Below, one piece after another: positions 1-11,767 of a DNA stretch of 64,000 nucleotides. Within the stretch, counting starts at the first letter, position 1; the number at the start of each line of letters is the position of its first letter. The translations under genes and the position numbers were made by a program. The notes beneath the pieces are model-generated. The model was given only the letters and a program-made list of their open reading frames with translations. It ran no database searches and had not been told where the DNA came from. The DNA comes from Branchiostoma floridae (lineage: Eukaryota > Chordata > Leptocardii > Amphioxiformes > Branchiostomatidae): assembly GCF_000003815.2 (NCBI RefSeq), contig NC_049987.1, positions 16,195,390 to 16,259,389 on the forward strand, written 5' to 3'.

Positions 1-595
1 CCTAGGCCTAAGAAAAAGCAAGGCTTGAAGCAATTTACTACCAGTACTAGTACTATAGCTAGGTTAAACCTGTCTTTCTGTGATTAAACAATAAGTAAAG
101 AAATACAGGGTGTTGAGCTACATTAAGAATTATGTCCCTTTTGTGCTATGTCTTTTAGCAGTTAACATACATTTTGTTCCAAACAGCTAAAGACAGTTAT
201 ACTTTAATAAGCATTTTTGTGATGATTATGTGTGTTAACACATTACATTTAAACTAATAACTTAGATTTTACACAAATAATGAATTAAATATTTATTCAA
301 TGTTTTTGAAATGTTGGCCACTCTCACATTCTGTAGTACATATGTATTATGCACAAAACTTAAGACCTAGTAGTCATTTAACACACTGCAATAAGAGTGA
401 AAATTGTGATGTTATTTAGTATGAAGAGCTTAAGCAGCATGTTTAAAGCTATATCTACTAACAACCATTTTGGCTGCTATCTAAGCTTAGAATTCAGGTC
501 TTTGACATTATTACTTGACCCATTGAATGATCATTTTGATATTAATTTCACCTGTATGTTTAAAAAGGGCCGAAATTCTTATCTTTATATCACAG
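1..595. other. Intron or intergenic DNA
   Basis: AT-rich sequence with no convincing coding signal on either strand. If the exon proposed at 596-779 is real, this is its upstream intron, ending in a pyrimidine-rich tract and CACAG. Confidence 0.4.
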
Positions 596-779
596 GTACC
601 AGACTCAACACATGGCCGAACTGTTGATGCAGATGAGGATTAAGCAGACCCACCTGGACCAGTCTGCTTGCCTTTGGGACAAAGCGCGATATGGAATAAC
701 CTGTGTTGTACTCTATTTATATCATGCCAACCTGAGCAAACTCAAGTTTATTGCTAGAAAGGACAAGAAGCTCAGATAA
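596..779 (+). CDS. Possible terminal exon of an upstream + strand gene
   Basis: A good splice acceptor (TTATATCACAG) ends at 595. From 597 the frame stays open for 60 codons to TAA at 777-779, starting YQTQHMAELLMQMRIKQTHL and ending in a basic RKDKKLR tail. The first part looks amphipathic and could be coiled coil. I do not recognise a family. An alternative frame from the same acceptor gives a short acidic tail ending TVDADED before a stop at 641-643, so the frame is not settled. The AATAAA signal at 1816 and the AT-rich stretch between fit a 3' UTR of about 1 kb. Confidence 0.35.
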
Positions 780-1840
780 TCGTGCAGCAGCGGATTACCC
801 GTTTCTACATGGATTAATTATTCAGTAACACCAACCAAGTCCTATTTTTTAATGCAGTGAGGTTTAAACAAATTTGTCTCATCCTGCTCATCGGTCCCTT
901 GACCGGGGGTGGTTGTTGGAGCACTTTGCTACTGAGGAAATGAACAATGAGTCTGTTAAACTAGTAGTAGTAGAGATGTACAGACAGCTTGTATATAGAA
1001 AGTTTTTTTGTAATTTCTGCAGTGTGTTGTGTTTGTTATCATGTTATAATGGCTGTAACTCAGATTCAGATTCTTTAAAAATCATGTCTCTTTGGATTGA
1101 GGATGTAGTTCTAGTAGAGTACAATACAAGTTGTATCTGTTTTGCGTGTTAATTACAACTAACTTGTATTATACATTCCATGATGCAGAGAACTTTCTAA
1201 TGTTCTGTGTTGTTAGATATTCCATGTAACAGCCTTTGCATGTAAGGTAGCTATGGGGAAGGATGGGTTAGTTGTATGTTTCAGATGCTCATCCAAAAAT
1301 GTTTAAGTATATGGGCAATTGCTGATGACTTTCCAAACACCAAAACACAGCGTTGGAGCTATTGAGCTTAAACTGTACAGTTGTACATGTATGAGGTCAC
1401 TGTCAATGTCAGATACATGTGATGAGACCTAATGCAAGTCTTGCTATGTAATCCTGACATAAGTCATGATGATGAGAAATAACAGGAATAGGAGTTGTTT
1501 TTATTTTGTATTAATATACTGGGTAATCTGGATATTTCCATATCAATTTATTACATAAATGTGTGCGCCTGCTGAGAACTGTACATTCCACTAAAAGCCC
1601 AGAGGTTGTATGTGAATGAAGCTAACTGGGATTGGGATTCGGTCATTATGATCTGTACAGCGGCATGGAAGATTTATACAAAGTATCAACTTTGTAAGTA
1701 TTAGCTGTAAAGGGTTAGAAGATTTAGTGCAATACTGTATTTGTCCAAAATTAATCAGTAGTTTCTTATATGTATACAAATAGATAAGTGCAAACACAAA
1801 GGATTATGAATTTGCAATAAAGATTATTACTATTTCTAGT
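780..1840 (+). other. Probable 3' UTR
   Basis: AT-rich sequence without long open frames, running from the proposed stop codon to just past the AATAAA signal at 1816-1821. Confidence 0.35.
1816..1821 (+). promoter_or_regulatory. Polyadenylation signal AATAAA
   Basis: A canonical AATAAA in TTGCAATAAAGATTATTAC. It is the only strong one downstream of the exon proposed at 596-779. Confidence 0.45.
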
Positions 1841-2786
1841 TGCATGTAAAAGTTGTTGGTCTGTCTTATCCATGTGTGGGACCCTATTTTGTCAAGCTTT
1901 ATTTCATTGTAGTCAAGTCATCACGAAATGAATAGTGGACTTTGAAAAAGCAACATCTGCTTCATGAGTTTAAGTCCATAATTTTAGGACAGGTAAGCAG
2001 TCATGATCAAGATTCCTTAGTAAAGGAGGAAACATGTGTTTTTGTTTTGACTTATCATAGTTATGTTAGGTTATATACAGCACTCAAAGAAAGGCTACCA
2101 TATGCATAGTTTTGAAGTTGTTATGTTTTGGATAAGTGATACTGAATCTTCTAGCTGACATAGCAAATTACTTTCAGTAAGTATTGTTTGTGGTATCTCG
2201 CCTATAAAACAAATATGCTTTCTTTCACGTTTGGCTGGCATATATGTGCATTATTATTACCTTTGCCAGAATGGCTAAGGTTATGTTTTGGGCTTGTGAG
2301 TCTGTGTGTGTGTGTGTCTGTCTGTTAACAGCATAACTCAAGAAGTCTTGGATGGATCCCGATAATATTTGGTAGGTGGGTAGGGGTCGGGAAAACGAAG
2401 GTCAAGTTCGATAATGGGCCCCCTAGCGGCTTGCTAAGGTACTGCAGCAGAACCTCAATTTTTGATATCTCGTGTTCTGGACATGCTGTGATCATGATTT
2501 TTGAGTGGTAAATAGCCCTCGAGGCAGAGAGTAAGTGCTGTGAGTTTGGGCCCCCTAGCGGCTTTTTTGGAACTGCAGGCGCCGGTTTCCTTTCAAACTT
2601 TGGATGAGAATAACTCTTCAACGTGTTGACGGATCGTCATGATTTTTGGTATGTAGATAGAATGAGTGATGACTTACATAATGGTATACTAATTATGCAA
2701 ATCAGCAGCTAATTTGCATAATTAATGAGGAAAAATTATAAATCCACTACATTCCATGATAGGACTTTCAAACTTGTCACATATGC

Positions 2787-3941
2787 CCTGATAATGGATT
2801 TTAGCAAGGCATTCGACAAAGTTTGCCACTCCCTACTCATCCATAAGTTAAACTACTACGGCATCACAGGGTCGCTGCAGACCTGGATCCAGAGCTTCCT
2901 CACCGACCGCCGGCAAGCGGTAGTAGTGGAAGGCTCAATTTCAAGTTTTGTACCAGTAGATTCAGGAGTGCCGCAGGGATCTGTTCTAGGCCCCACCCTG
3001 TTTCTGTTATATATAAACGACCTCCCTACCAGTTTGTCGTCTATTGCTCGTCTGTTTGCAGACGACACCTTGGCACACAAAACCATCAGCTCGACTAGGG
3101 ATCAGGAAGTACTTCAAGAAGACTTGGATCGTCTTGCTGAGTGGGAGCAAACCTGGATGATGAGTTTCCATCCAGACAAGTGCCAAGCACTCCATATCAC
3201 AAGGAAGAGGGTCCCCCAAACAATGAACTACAAACTTCATGGTCACACTCTTGTCTCAACCAAGGAAGCCAAGTATCTAGGAGTGACAATTACTTACAAT
3301 CTCACTTGGTGTACGCACATCGCAAACATCACCAACAAGGCCAGCAGAACCCTAGGTTTTCTGAGAAGAAACATAAAGGTAGGATCCAAAAAGATAAAAA
3401 ACCTTGCTTATGTTACATTAGTCCGACCATTACTAGAATTTGCTAGTCCCGTTTGGGACCCCTATACAGCAAAGGATATAGCGAAGCTCGAAGCGGTCCA
3501 GCGTAGGGCTGCCCGGTGGGTGTCAAACAGGTATCGACGGTCCTCCAGTGTCAGCGAAATGCTTCACGACCTTGAGTGGCCAACACTCCAGGAGAGACGA
3601 CGGAGGGCCAGATTGGTCACTTTTTATAAATACCACTCAGGGGATCTGGCTATTAACTGCAAAACGAGTCCCGCTCCACAAGCTAGAAGTTCGAGATCGA
3701 CCCATCCCGCAGCATACAAGGTACCGACTAGTAGAACCCAATATAGGCAAAATGCCTTCTTCCCACGTACAACTAGAGACTGGAACGGCCTCCCAGCGGA
3801 GGTGGCGCTATCGCCATCCTTGTCTATGTTTAAATCCAAAATATAATCCCCCCTCAGTCTGCGCAGTGAACCTCTCCATGTTGCCACGGCTGCAGAATCC
3901 TCAAAAAGATGAGGTTGGCAGGCTAACCGAAAGAAGAAGAA
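2787..3941 (+). mobile_element. 5'-truncated APE-type LINE, reverse transcriptase C-terminal half
   Basis: An open frame from about 2788 to 3846 encodes the later part of a non-LTR retrotransposon reverse transcriptase. Visible motifs are MDFSKAFDKV (motif A), SGVPQGSVLGPTLF (motif B) and RLFADDT (motif C), followed by a typical LINE thumb and C-terminal region with WDPYTAKDIAKLEAVQRRAA. Endonuclease and ORF1 are absent, so the copy is 5' truncated. Upstream sequence matches the host repeat until CACATATG near 2787, which marks the insertion point. The 3' end runs into a GAAGAAGAA tail before a gap, as expected for these elements. The group is probably CR1/Jockey-like; I cannot fix the clade by eye. 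The frame has no internal stop. Confidence 0.85.
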
Positions 3942-4078
3942 NNNNNNNNNNNNNNNNNNNNNNNNNNNNNNNNNNNNNNNNNNNNNNNNNNNNNNNNNNN
4001 NNNNNNNNNNNNNNNNNNNNNNNNNNNNNNNNNNNNNNNNNNNNNNNNNNNNNNNNNNNNNNNNNNNNNNNNNNNNNN
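3942..4078. other. Assembly gap (N)
   Basis: A run of N directly after the LINE 3' tail. The LINE insertion boundary on this side cannot be read. Confidence 0.99.
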
Positions 4079-5298
4079 AGACCTACATAATGAGATAACA
4101 ATTATGCAAATCAACAGCTAATTTGCATAATTAATGAGAATATTTTATAAATTCACTACATTCCATGATAGGGCTTTAAAACTTGTCACATATGTAGCTG
4201 AGAAAGAGAGAAATGCCAATACATATTTATCATGCAAATGATGATTTCATTTGCATAATTAATGAGAAAATATTAACGTGTTGACGGATCGTCATGATTT
4301 TCGGCATGTAGATAGCCTAAATGAAGACTTATATAATGTGATACTTATTATGCAAGTTAACAGCTAATTTGCATAATTGATTAGGAAAAGTTCATAAATC
4401 CACTGCATTCCATTATAGTACTTTCATCAAAGTTGTCACATATGTAACTGAGAAAGAGGGAAGAGAGTAAGAGGTGTATTTAAAGACTTTGAAAGAGAAT
4501 AAGTCAAGAATGGATCAAAGGATCATCATGATTTTTGGTATGCTGATAGCTTAAGTAATGCTTGATACAATTTGATATCAATTAATTGTAAATTGGGATC
4601 TAATTTGCATAATAAATGCCGATATTTTATAAACCAACTCCAAGCATTTAATTATAAAGAAAATGAAATGAGTAACGCATTTGTCTACAGACATCATTCT
4701 ACATAAGAAACCTGGTTTATTTGGCAAAGGTATGTGTTCGTGGAACTCTAGTTGTTATATAAATTGATTTCATACCTGAGGTAATATTACGTTATTGAGA
4801 TATCTATGATTTAACATATCTCCGAACATTCATTAACTGCAAACGCCCATAAACACTTTTAGTGGATACAACCGAAAGCTAAGGACTTCCATAGAAAATG
4901 ATAACATCGATATCTGCGCCTTTGTTAGGGTAAGTTAAGTATTTTTTTAAACATATTTGAGTGTTAAGTATTTTTTTTAAACATACTTGAGTGCACTGAA
5001 AAGACCTGAACAAATGAAATGTCACAATAAATCGTACCGCGCCAGGGAAATTTCTGCAGTACCGCTGAATGTTGCTAGGTTATATACTGTCGCTTTTACA
5101 TATTATTCGTATGTTTTTTGTAAATATATTTATCAAAACACACTCTGAAAGCTATTTGACAAATGGAACATCAACATACGGATGTTTGCTAGTTATGCAG
5201 AGCATTAAAAAGGCATTCCAAGCCAATGCAACATCTGAGGATGGCAAAGCATTCCGAGACGCAATCAAAACATACTCTTTCATGGCAACGGGGTCAAA

Positions 5299-5800
5299 NN
5301 NNNNNNNNNNNNNNNNNNNNNNNNNNNNNNNNNNNNNNNNNNNNNNNNNNNNNNNNNNNNNNNNNNNNNNNNNNNNNNNNNNNNNNNNNNNNNNNNNNNN
5401 NNNNNNNNNNNNNNNNNNNNNNNNNNNNNNNNNNNNNNNNNNNNNNNNNNNNNNNNNNNNNNNNNNNNNNNNNNNNNNNNNNNNNNNNNNNNNNNNNNNN
5501 NNNNNNNNNNNNNNNNNNNNNNNNNNNNNNNNNNNNNNNNNNNNNNNNNNNNNNNNNNNNNNNNNNNNNNNNNNNNNNNNNNNNNNNNNNNNNNNNNNNN
5601 NNNNNNNNNNNNNNNNNNNNNNNNNNNNNNNNNNNNNNNNNNNNNNNNNNNNNNNNNNNNNNNNNNNNNNNNNNNNNNNNNNNNNNNNNNNNNNNNNNNN
5701 NNNNNNNNNNNNNNNNNNNNNNNNNNNNNNNNNNNNNNNNNNNNNNNNNNNNNNNNNNNNNNNNNNNNNNNNNNNNNNNNNNNNNNNNNNNNNNNNNNNN
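5299..5800. other. Assembly gap (N) inside a retrotransposon
   Basis: A run of N that removes the 5' half of the R2/R4/NeSL-like element. Open frames drawn across it mean nothing. Confidence 0.99.
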
Positions 5801-7849
5801 TCTTGTGTTTCTAAAATCTTTCACCAAATCTTGTCCGAAAGATGGACGAAATACATGACCGACAATAACTTGATTGACCCTGAAACTCAAAAAGCTTTCC
5901 TAACGGGTATCAACGGCTGTGTGGAACACATCCAAGTCATGAGGGAAATCTTGGCCCATGCAAAAAAGAATCGGCGGACAGTCCATATAACCTGGTTCGA
6001 CCTTGCAGATGCATTCGGATCCGTTGAACACAACTTGATCTACTATCAAATGTCAAGGAACAAGTTCCCCCCCATCATCATGGAATATGTCAAAAACTTG
6101 TATTCACGCCTCGAAGGGAAAGTTAAAGGTCCCGGCTGGGAATCCAATCCATTTTCGTTTGGTAGGGGTGTATTTCAAGGAGACAACCTGTCACCTATCA
6201 TTTTCTTGACTGTGTTCCAACCCTTGCTACAGGACCTTAAGGCTGTGGAACAACAATACGGCTATGACCTTAATGGACAACGCTACATCACACTGCCTTT
6301 CGCGGACGACTTCTGCCTGATAACTACGAACAAGAAACAACACCAGAAACTAATCAGTGAAATTTCTTCGAACACCAAGTCAATGAACCTTTCACTGAAG
6401 CCGCGCAAGTGCAAATCCATGTCCATTACAAGTGGTAAACCAACAGAGACTACTTTCACAATTGATGGAAAACCTGTCAAGACAACTAAAGATGCTCCAG
6501 AGAAGTTCCTGGGTGGGTACATAACTTTCTCGGGTAAGACAAAAGAGACATATGACATTGTGGCGAAGACAATACAAACAGCAGTTGAAAACATAAACAA
6601 ATCGGCTATAAGAAACGAGTACAAACTCAGGGTCTACATGGAATACGCTTTTCCGTCATGGAGGTACCTTCTAATGGTGCATGACTTGACCGACACTCAA
6701 CTACAAAAACTCGATGCAATCCATACTAAAGCAATTAAGTCATGGCTCAAAGTGCAGGCTAGTGCCACTAACGCTATCCTGTACAACACAGCAGGACTAA
6801 ACTACAAAACCATTTCAGATCTGTATCTCGAGGCCCACACATTGGCCTACAGCAGATCGGCTCTCAAGGCTGACGACAAGGTGAAACATGCTCTCCATTC
6901 CAAACTAGATGGAGAATCACAGTGGACACGGAAGATGAAGAGATGGGGCCTTGGAAAATGACACTCAATCCACCAACAAGCTATGAATGCGACAACAGAC
7001 ACATGTTGGCCTTCGGTCCGAAAACAAATCAAACATCAAGTTACAAATATGCGTCACGAAACTTGGTCTGAACATCAAAAGAACCTACAACAACAAGGAC
7101 ACATGCTACAGCTTATCGAAGAAGAGAAATGTGATCTCACCTGGAAGTCAGTGATGTATGACCTCCCAAAGGGTATTCTCAGCTTCGCGGTACGTGCATC
7201 GATAGACGCTCTGCCGACATTCTGTAATCTAGCCACTTGGGGCAAGCGTACCAATGACAAATGCAAACTGTGCGGTAACAGGGAAACTCTACATCATGTT
7301 CTTAATAACTGTGGCGTCTCCCTTCAGCAAGGACGATATACGTTCCGGCACAATTCCATACTTAAACACATAGTGGATACCCTTCAGGAGAACATTGATC
7401 ACTCGCAGATAGACGTCCATGTCTACGCAGACTTGCAAGGGTATACAACTGACGGCGGTACTATTCCTGTTCAAACCATACCTACAGCACAGAAGCCGGA
7501 CTTAGTCATATTCCTGCCTAGAGAAAACACCATCCATATACAAGAACTAACTGTACCTTTTGAACAGAACATTAAAGCCAGCCACGAACGTAAGGTTAAC
7601 AAATATACTTCCCTTGTGTCAGACTTGAGCAAAACAGGCAATTCAGTTACTCTTACTTGTGTTGAGGTTGGATCAAGGGGGCTCATCACCCCAGATAACA
7701 AGAATAGACTCAGAAGGATGTTCAAGACTGTTAAGGCAAAAGTACCAAAGAAGCTCTTCAGAGACATTAGTCGAATGTCATTATTGTCCTCCTATGCGAT
7801 ATGGAGAGCTCGACATGAGCCACACTGGGAATACTGTGCAATAGAATGA
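5801..7849 (+). pseudogene. R2/R4/NeSL-type retrotransposon polyprotein with one in-frame stop
   Basis: The visible part starts at the gap edge and shows a reverse transcriptase: LADAFGSVEHNLI (motif A), GVFQGDNLSPIIF (motif B) and PFADDFCLIT (motif C). After TGA at 6959-6961 the same frame continues into a CCHC knuckle (CKLCGNRETLHHVLNNC, about 7264-7314). It ends in a restriction-like endonuclease with PDLVIFL then IQELTVPFE (PD-X-E type, about 7497-7565) and stops at 7847-7849. RT, then CCHC, then a C-terminal endonuclease is the layout of the R2, R4, NeSL and Hero clades, which cut DNA with this nuclease rather than APE. The first ATG after the stop is only a downstream methionine, not a separate gene. 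The copy is otherwise well preserved. The clade is not resolved. Confidence 0.85.
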
Positions 7850-8062
7850 TTTTAAGACGATACTGAACTAAAGTGTTTGATATCATTATTGTAATGTCGT
7901 ATGTCAATTTGTCCATGTCTCCCTGCATGTTTGATCTGCAAAGACCGGCATGACCTGGGATCAATGTCACTTTCCTTTATTTTCCGAATAAAGAATGATT
8001 TTACCCTACTGGATACAAGCTTTTTAACTCGACAGAAGACATCAATAAGCGCCACGGTGTTA
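7850..8062 (+). mobile_element. Probable 3' UTR of the R2/R4-like element
   Basis: Non-coding sequence after the polyprotein stop, with AATAAAGAATG at about 7987. Unrelated repeat units begin near 8063. The element's exact 3' end is not visible. Confidence 0.4.
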
Positions 8063-9275
8063 GGGAGACCAAAACTGCTAAAGGCACATATAGATCAGAT
8101 CAATAGCCTACCGTGGTGACAATTTCGTCGACAAATAACGCTTCTTTTCCGTTTTATGAACGAAAACGCACTTCGGTCATGTGGGGTTCAGATTGAGCTA
8201 GAATTGTCTATGTCGAACATAACAGGCGGACAGCGCCCTCGCTTTACGCGAAAGTGGATCGTCTTGGTTTTTCATAGCTCGCCAAAAAAACGCCGGATTC
8301 CTTCCAAATTTGGTCGATATATCAATGAAATCTTACTTAGTTGCTGTATGAATTCCCATGTAGTTATCTTAATCGATTATTGAGTTTTGAACCTTTGAAG
8401 TTTGGAACATAGCAGTCGGAGCGCGCTCTCACTTTGCGCAAAACTAGAACGCGTCTTGGTCTTTCGTATCCCTCCAAAGAAACGTCGAATTTCTTCCAAA
8501 TTTGGTCGAAATTTCAATGCAATTTTACTTAGTTGCTGTATTAACTCCCATGTAATCATCTTAAATGATTATTGAATTTTGAACTGTTGAATTTTAGAAA
8601 CTGTGTAATCTATTTCTTGCACAACTCGTAGCACGGTGCTCATAGATAAAAGTTCACATTTCTCCTAATAAATTGAGTGAAGCTACTCACAAAGGAAGCG
8701 ATGATACCACAAAAATATCATTAACAGAGTCATATGTCTATTTCACCATGTAGATCCCTTATTGGACATCATTTTGTGATGTCGGACTGACTTTGCGGGT
8801 TTCGTATGGTCAAAAATGAACAAAGATTAATTGCCTATATCTTCAGTTGCATCAAAGGGAGACCAAAACTGCTAAAGGCACATATAGATCAGATCAATAG
8901 CCTACCATGGTTAAAATTTCGTCGACAAATAACGCTTCTTTTTCGTTTTATGAACGAAAACGCACTTCGGTCATGTGGGGTTTAGATTGAGCTAGAATTG
9001 CCTATGTCGGACATAGCGGGCGGACAGCGCCCTCGCTTTACGCGAAAGTGGATCGTCTTGGTTTTTCATATCTCGTCAAAAAACGCCGGATTCCTTCCAA
9101 ATTTGGTCGATATGGCACTGAAATCTTACTTAGTTGCTGTATGAATTCCCATGTAGTTATCTTAATCGATTATTGAGTTTTGAGATTATTGAGTTGGAAC
9201 ATAGCGGTCGGAGCGCACTCTCACTTTGCGCAAAACTAGTACGGCTTGGTTTTTCATATCTCTCCAAGGAAACGG
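8063..9275 (+). repeat. Direct duplication of an about 420-bp repeat with internal sub-repeats
   Basis: Copy 1 starts at 8063 and copy 2 at 8857. Both open with GGGAGACCAAAACTGCTAAA and share CGCACTTCGGTCATGTGGGG and CAGCGCCCTCGCTTTACGCG. Inside copy 1 an about 195-bp sub-repeat recurs, seen as TTACTTAGTTGCTGTAT at about 8331 and 8525. There is no coding content. The 380 bp between the copies are related only in places. Confidence 0.75.
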
Positions 9276-9280
9276 GTTTG

Positions 9281-10866
9281 AACTGTTGTGTGGTCAAAGA
9301 AAAACAAGGGAAGATAAATGTACTAGGTATTTGCAAGCAGGATAACGGAAAACTTTTTCAAAATATACAAGTAGTATGTTTAGAATACCCCTCTCATTTC
9401 GTTTGATGAAGACAAACGCACTTCCGTACAGGTGTATGTGGTTCGTTTGGACGTGGGTTTCTGGCTAGAACGTGTAGGACTTCATGTCTCCTATTAGAAT
9501 CAGATTTCTTAAATTTGGCTGAAATGTTGATAAATGCCTGTGAAGTCGTTATGTCAAATGTTATGCTGAAATCATGGATCATTATCAAGTTACTTGTTGC
9601 TTGGTAATATCATTAGTGTGGAACACATAGGGCATTCACCATTCCCCACCTCCGCACGTTTTCCAAACACCATGTCTACAAAACTCTACACTGATTGGGT
9701 TGGCATACATCTGTCTCGGAAGATAATTGTAGGTAGACATGGTAAGGTCTGCATGGCCTGCACTTGGGTTTCTAAGGTGTAGGAGGGGTGTGCAATTCCT
9801 TCTCCGCCCTCTCGTCTACTGGTGCACTAACATATTCACATACATAAACACATAACCAGTCCATTTATTCACATCCACACCTGAGGTGGATACGGCTTCG
9901 GCTTAATAAAGTCCAGGTTTAGGTCCACAGGTTTGGGCTCAGATCCGAACCTGACCATGTCTAGTTGACATATTATAAGACAGAAGTTCTTGGTGAGAAG
10001 ATTCTTAAGTCAAACCAATTGTGATATATTTGAACACAAAGTTGCACAAAATTACCATTTGTACCTCATGGTTAACTCAGGAACGTATGAAATGTATTGT
10101 CCTAAAACAGAATCAATATGATAAAGAGTCATATCATATTTCATCGAGGCAATCAGATCTAGATTTACTTTATTTATCCCCTTTCTGTCAAATCACCTAC
10201 TAGGATTTCTAAATATAAATGTCGACATTTATACTTTGTTCAATTTTGTTTAAATTTCAGAATTAGGTCAGGTAATTTGGTATCTACCCATGTTCTACAC
10301 ACATGTATACAATTTTAACACATATTATACAGATAAAGTCAATCAATGATGACAATAGGCCAACCCATCAATATCCGCCCCAGAGTCTATTATATCAAAA
10401 TGAATGAATAAAGAGGCTCTTTTTCTCACAACTCTTTCTTTATTTCACGCCAACGTTTCAGTAACCATCTGTCACCTTCCTTGGGACAATATTGGGCAGT
10501 ATATGCACTGTAGCTATATACACAGATGTAGATCTTGTTGCTTTCAGATACAGTCACAAGCGTTTACATATATACAGTAATTGCAGATGTACGGATTCAA
10601 GGATGCACATTTATCAGGCATCGAAATATGAACCAATGAATATGACACACTGCACACAAAAGGCATTCGAAACAATAGAGTTAACAGGTGTAGTTTAGTT
10701 TTTTTTTTCTAAATGGCATATCAAACTATCACAAATAGAGGTATATACAGTACTCCAATTGGTAAAGCAAACTCACATTACACTTAGTATCAGCAGGATA
10801 CAAATTATTGTGCTAAATACAAGATTCATTGCACATTCACTTAGTATATGCTTTATACAGTTTCAT
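9281..10866. other. No gene seen
   Basis: Mixed non-coding sequence. At about 10,440-10,490 a TTTCTTTATTTCACG stretch is followed by CAACGTTTCAGTAACC and CACCTTCCTTGGGACAA. That resembles the end of a Penelope- or DIRS-like element, but it also holds an inverted AATAAA that could serve the exon at 11,203-11,301. Confidence 0.4.
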
Positions 10867-10985
10867 TAGCCTGAGTATCATCCTCCGTAGTGACTGCTGG
10901 CTCAGTACTTTCCCTTGCTAATCATGGTGGTTAGCAAGCAAAAGTGCTGAGCTAGCAGTCACTACGGAGGATGATACTCAGGCTA
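10867..10985. repeat. Near-perfect 119-bp hairpin (MITE-like)
   Basis: TAGCCTGAGTATCATCCTCC at the left end is matched exactly by its reverse complement at the right end. The two halves pair over almost their whole length, with a short loop around TTGCTAATCATGGTGGTTAG. No coding capacity. It looks like a foldback element or MITE. Confidence 0.85.
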
Positions 10986-11202
10986 CAGTTTTATAGAGAC
11001 CTTGTCCTAAATATGTGCAACTCAGATGACTTGGCATCAAAGAGAACAAAATAAAACAACACAGTCCTATTCTACAATTCATTAGGACATCTATTTCTAA
11101 CCAATCTACCTGACAATTTCATATTTGTCTACTAGTATATGACCAGTAGTCTTCAATCAGACCAAGGACATGGTAAACAACTGAAGCTGGTGTTTGACCA
11201 CT

Positions 11203-11301
11203 CTATACTGACAGACAGCAGTGATGCATGATGAGCTTCATCTCCTGCTGTGTAATCTGCTTCCCTATTTCTGCCAGTTCACGTTTCCAGACATCGATGA
11301 A
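11203..11301 (-). CDS. Possible terminal exon of a - strand gene
   Basis: On the - strand, a pyrimidine-rich acceptor (TTCTTTTTTTCAG) is followed by 32 sense codons and TAG at 11,203-11,205. The peptide starts FIDVWKRELAEIGKQITQQ and ends HHCCLSV. The phase is clean and the composition is protein-like, with a charged amphipathic stretch. The family is not recognised. Upstream exons were not found in the window. The downstream 3' UTR would run to the TTTATT (inverted AATAAA) at about 10,440. Confidence 0.45.
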   Translation of the reverse strand, partial: FIDVWKRELAEIGKQITQQEMKLIMHHCCLSV

Positions 11302-11767
11302 CTGAAAAAAAGAAATACGTTTATGAAGGTTAGACATCCAGGTAAACAATATTAAAATAGAATTCATTCTCTAGAACTGGATAAAAAAACAGATATTTAC
11401 TTCTGGACGTTTCGAGTGACATCCATCACTATTCTTCAGCATCACTAGAATGAACTGGCAGGACAATTCAATACAAAGAAAAAAAAGAAGTGTTCTAGGT
11501 GATGTACTTCTGATTAAACAGTTGTAACATCCAGTCACCAATGGAGATGTGAAGGGCATTTATCTTGTTCTCAGATAGCTAAATTAAGTGATGAACCTGT
11601 ACAATACATTACATGTACCTTACCTTACCTAGCCTAGATACCAGACCCCAGCCTGATCTCCAATAAAATATCTATCATAGATATTTTTGAGGCTACACAT
11701 TACCTGTTTGGTACTTTACCTCAGTGTCCAGCTTAGATCAAGGAACCACGCATACATTACCTGTACA

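Larger units (their letters stand above)
2240..4640 (+). repeat. Interspersed non-coding repeat with tandem sub-units
   Basis: The element opens with a small hairpin (TTACCTTTGCCAGAATGGC, then a partial inverse) and a TG/TCTG-rich stretch. It continues with phrases such as ATTTGGTAGGTGGGTAGGGG and GGCCCCCTAGCGGCTT. Sub-units sharing GACGGATCGTCATGATTTT, TAATTTGCATAATTAATGAG and CATTCCATGATAG recur at 2619-2787, 4079-4270, 4273-4450 and 4496-4640. The same family is seen again at 50.7-52.3 kb and, inverted, at 57.6-58.5 kb. It codes for nothing I can see. A LINE fragment (2787-3941) is inserted in it. Confidence 0.75.

Noticed and set aside
6983-7849. Separate gene for a CCHC plus endonuclease protein
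   Set aside because: It is in the same frame as the reverse transcriptase upstream and separated by a single TGA, so it is the C-terminal part of one retrotransposon protein.
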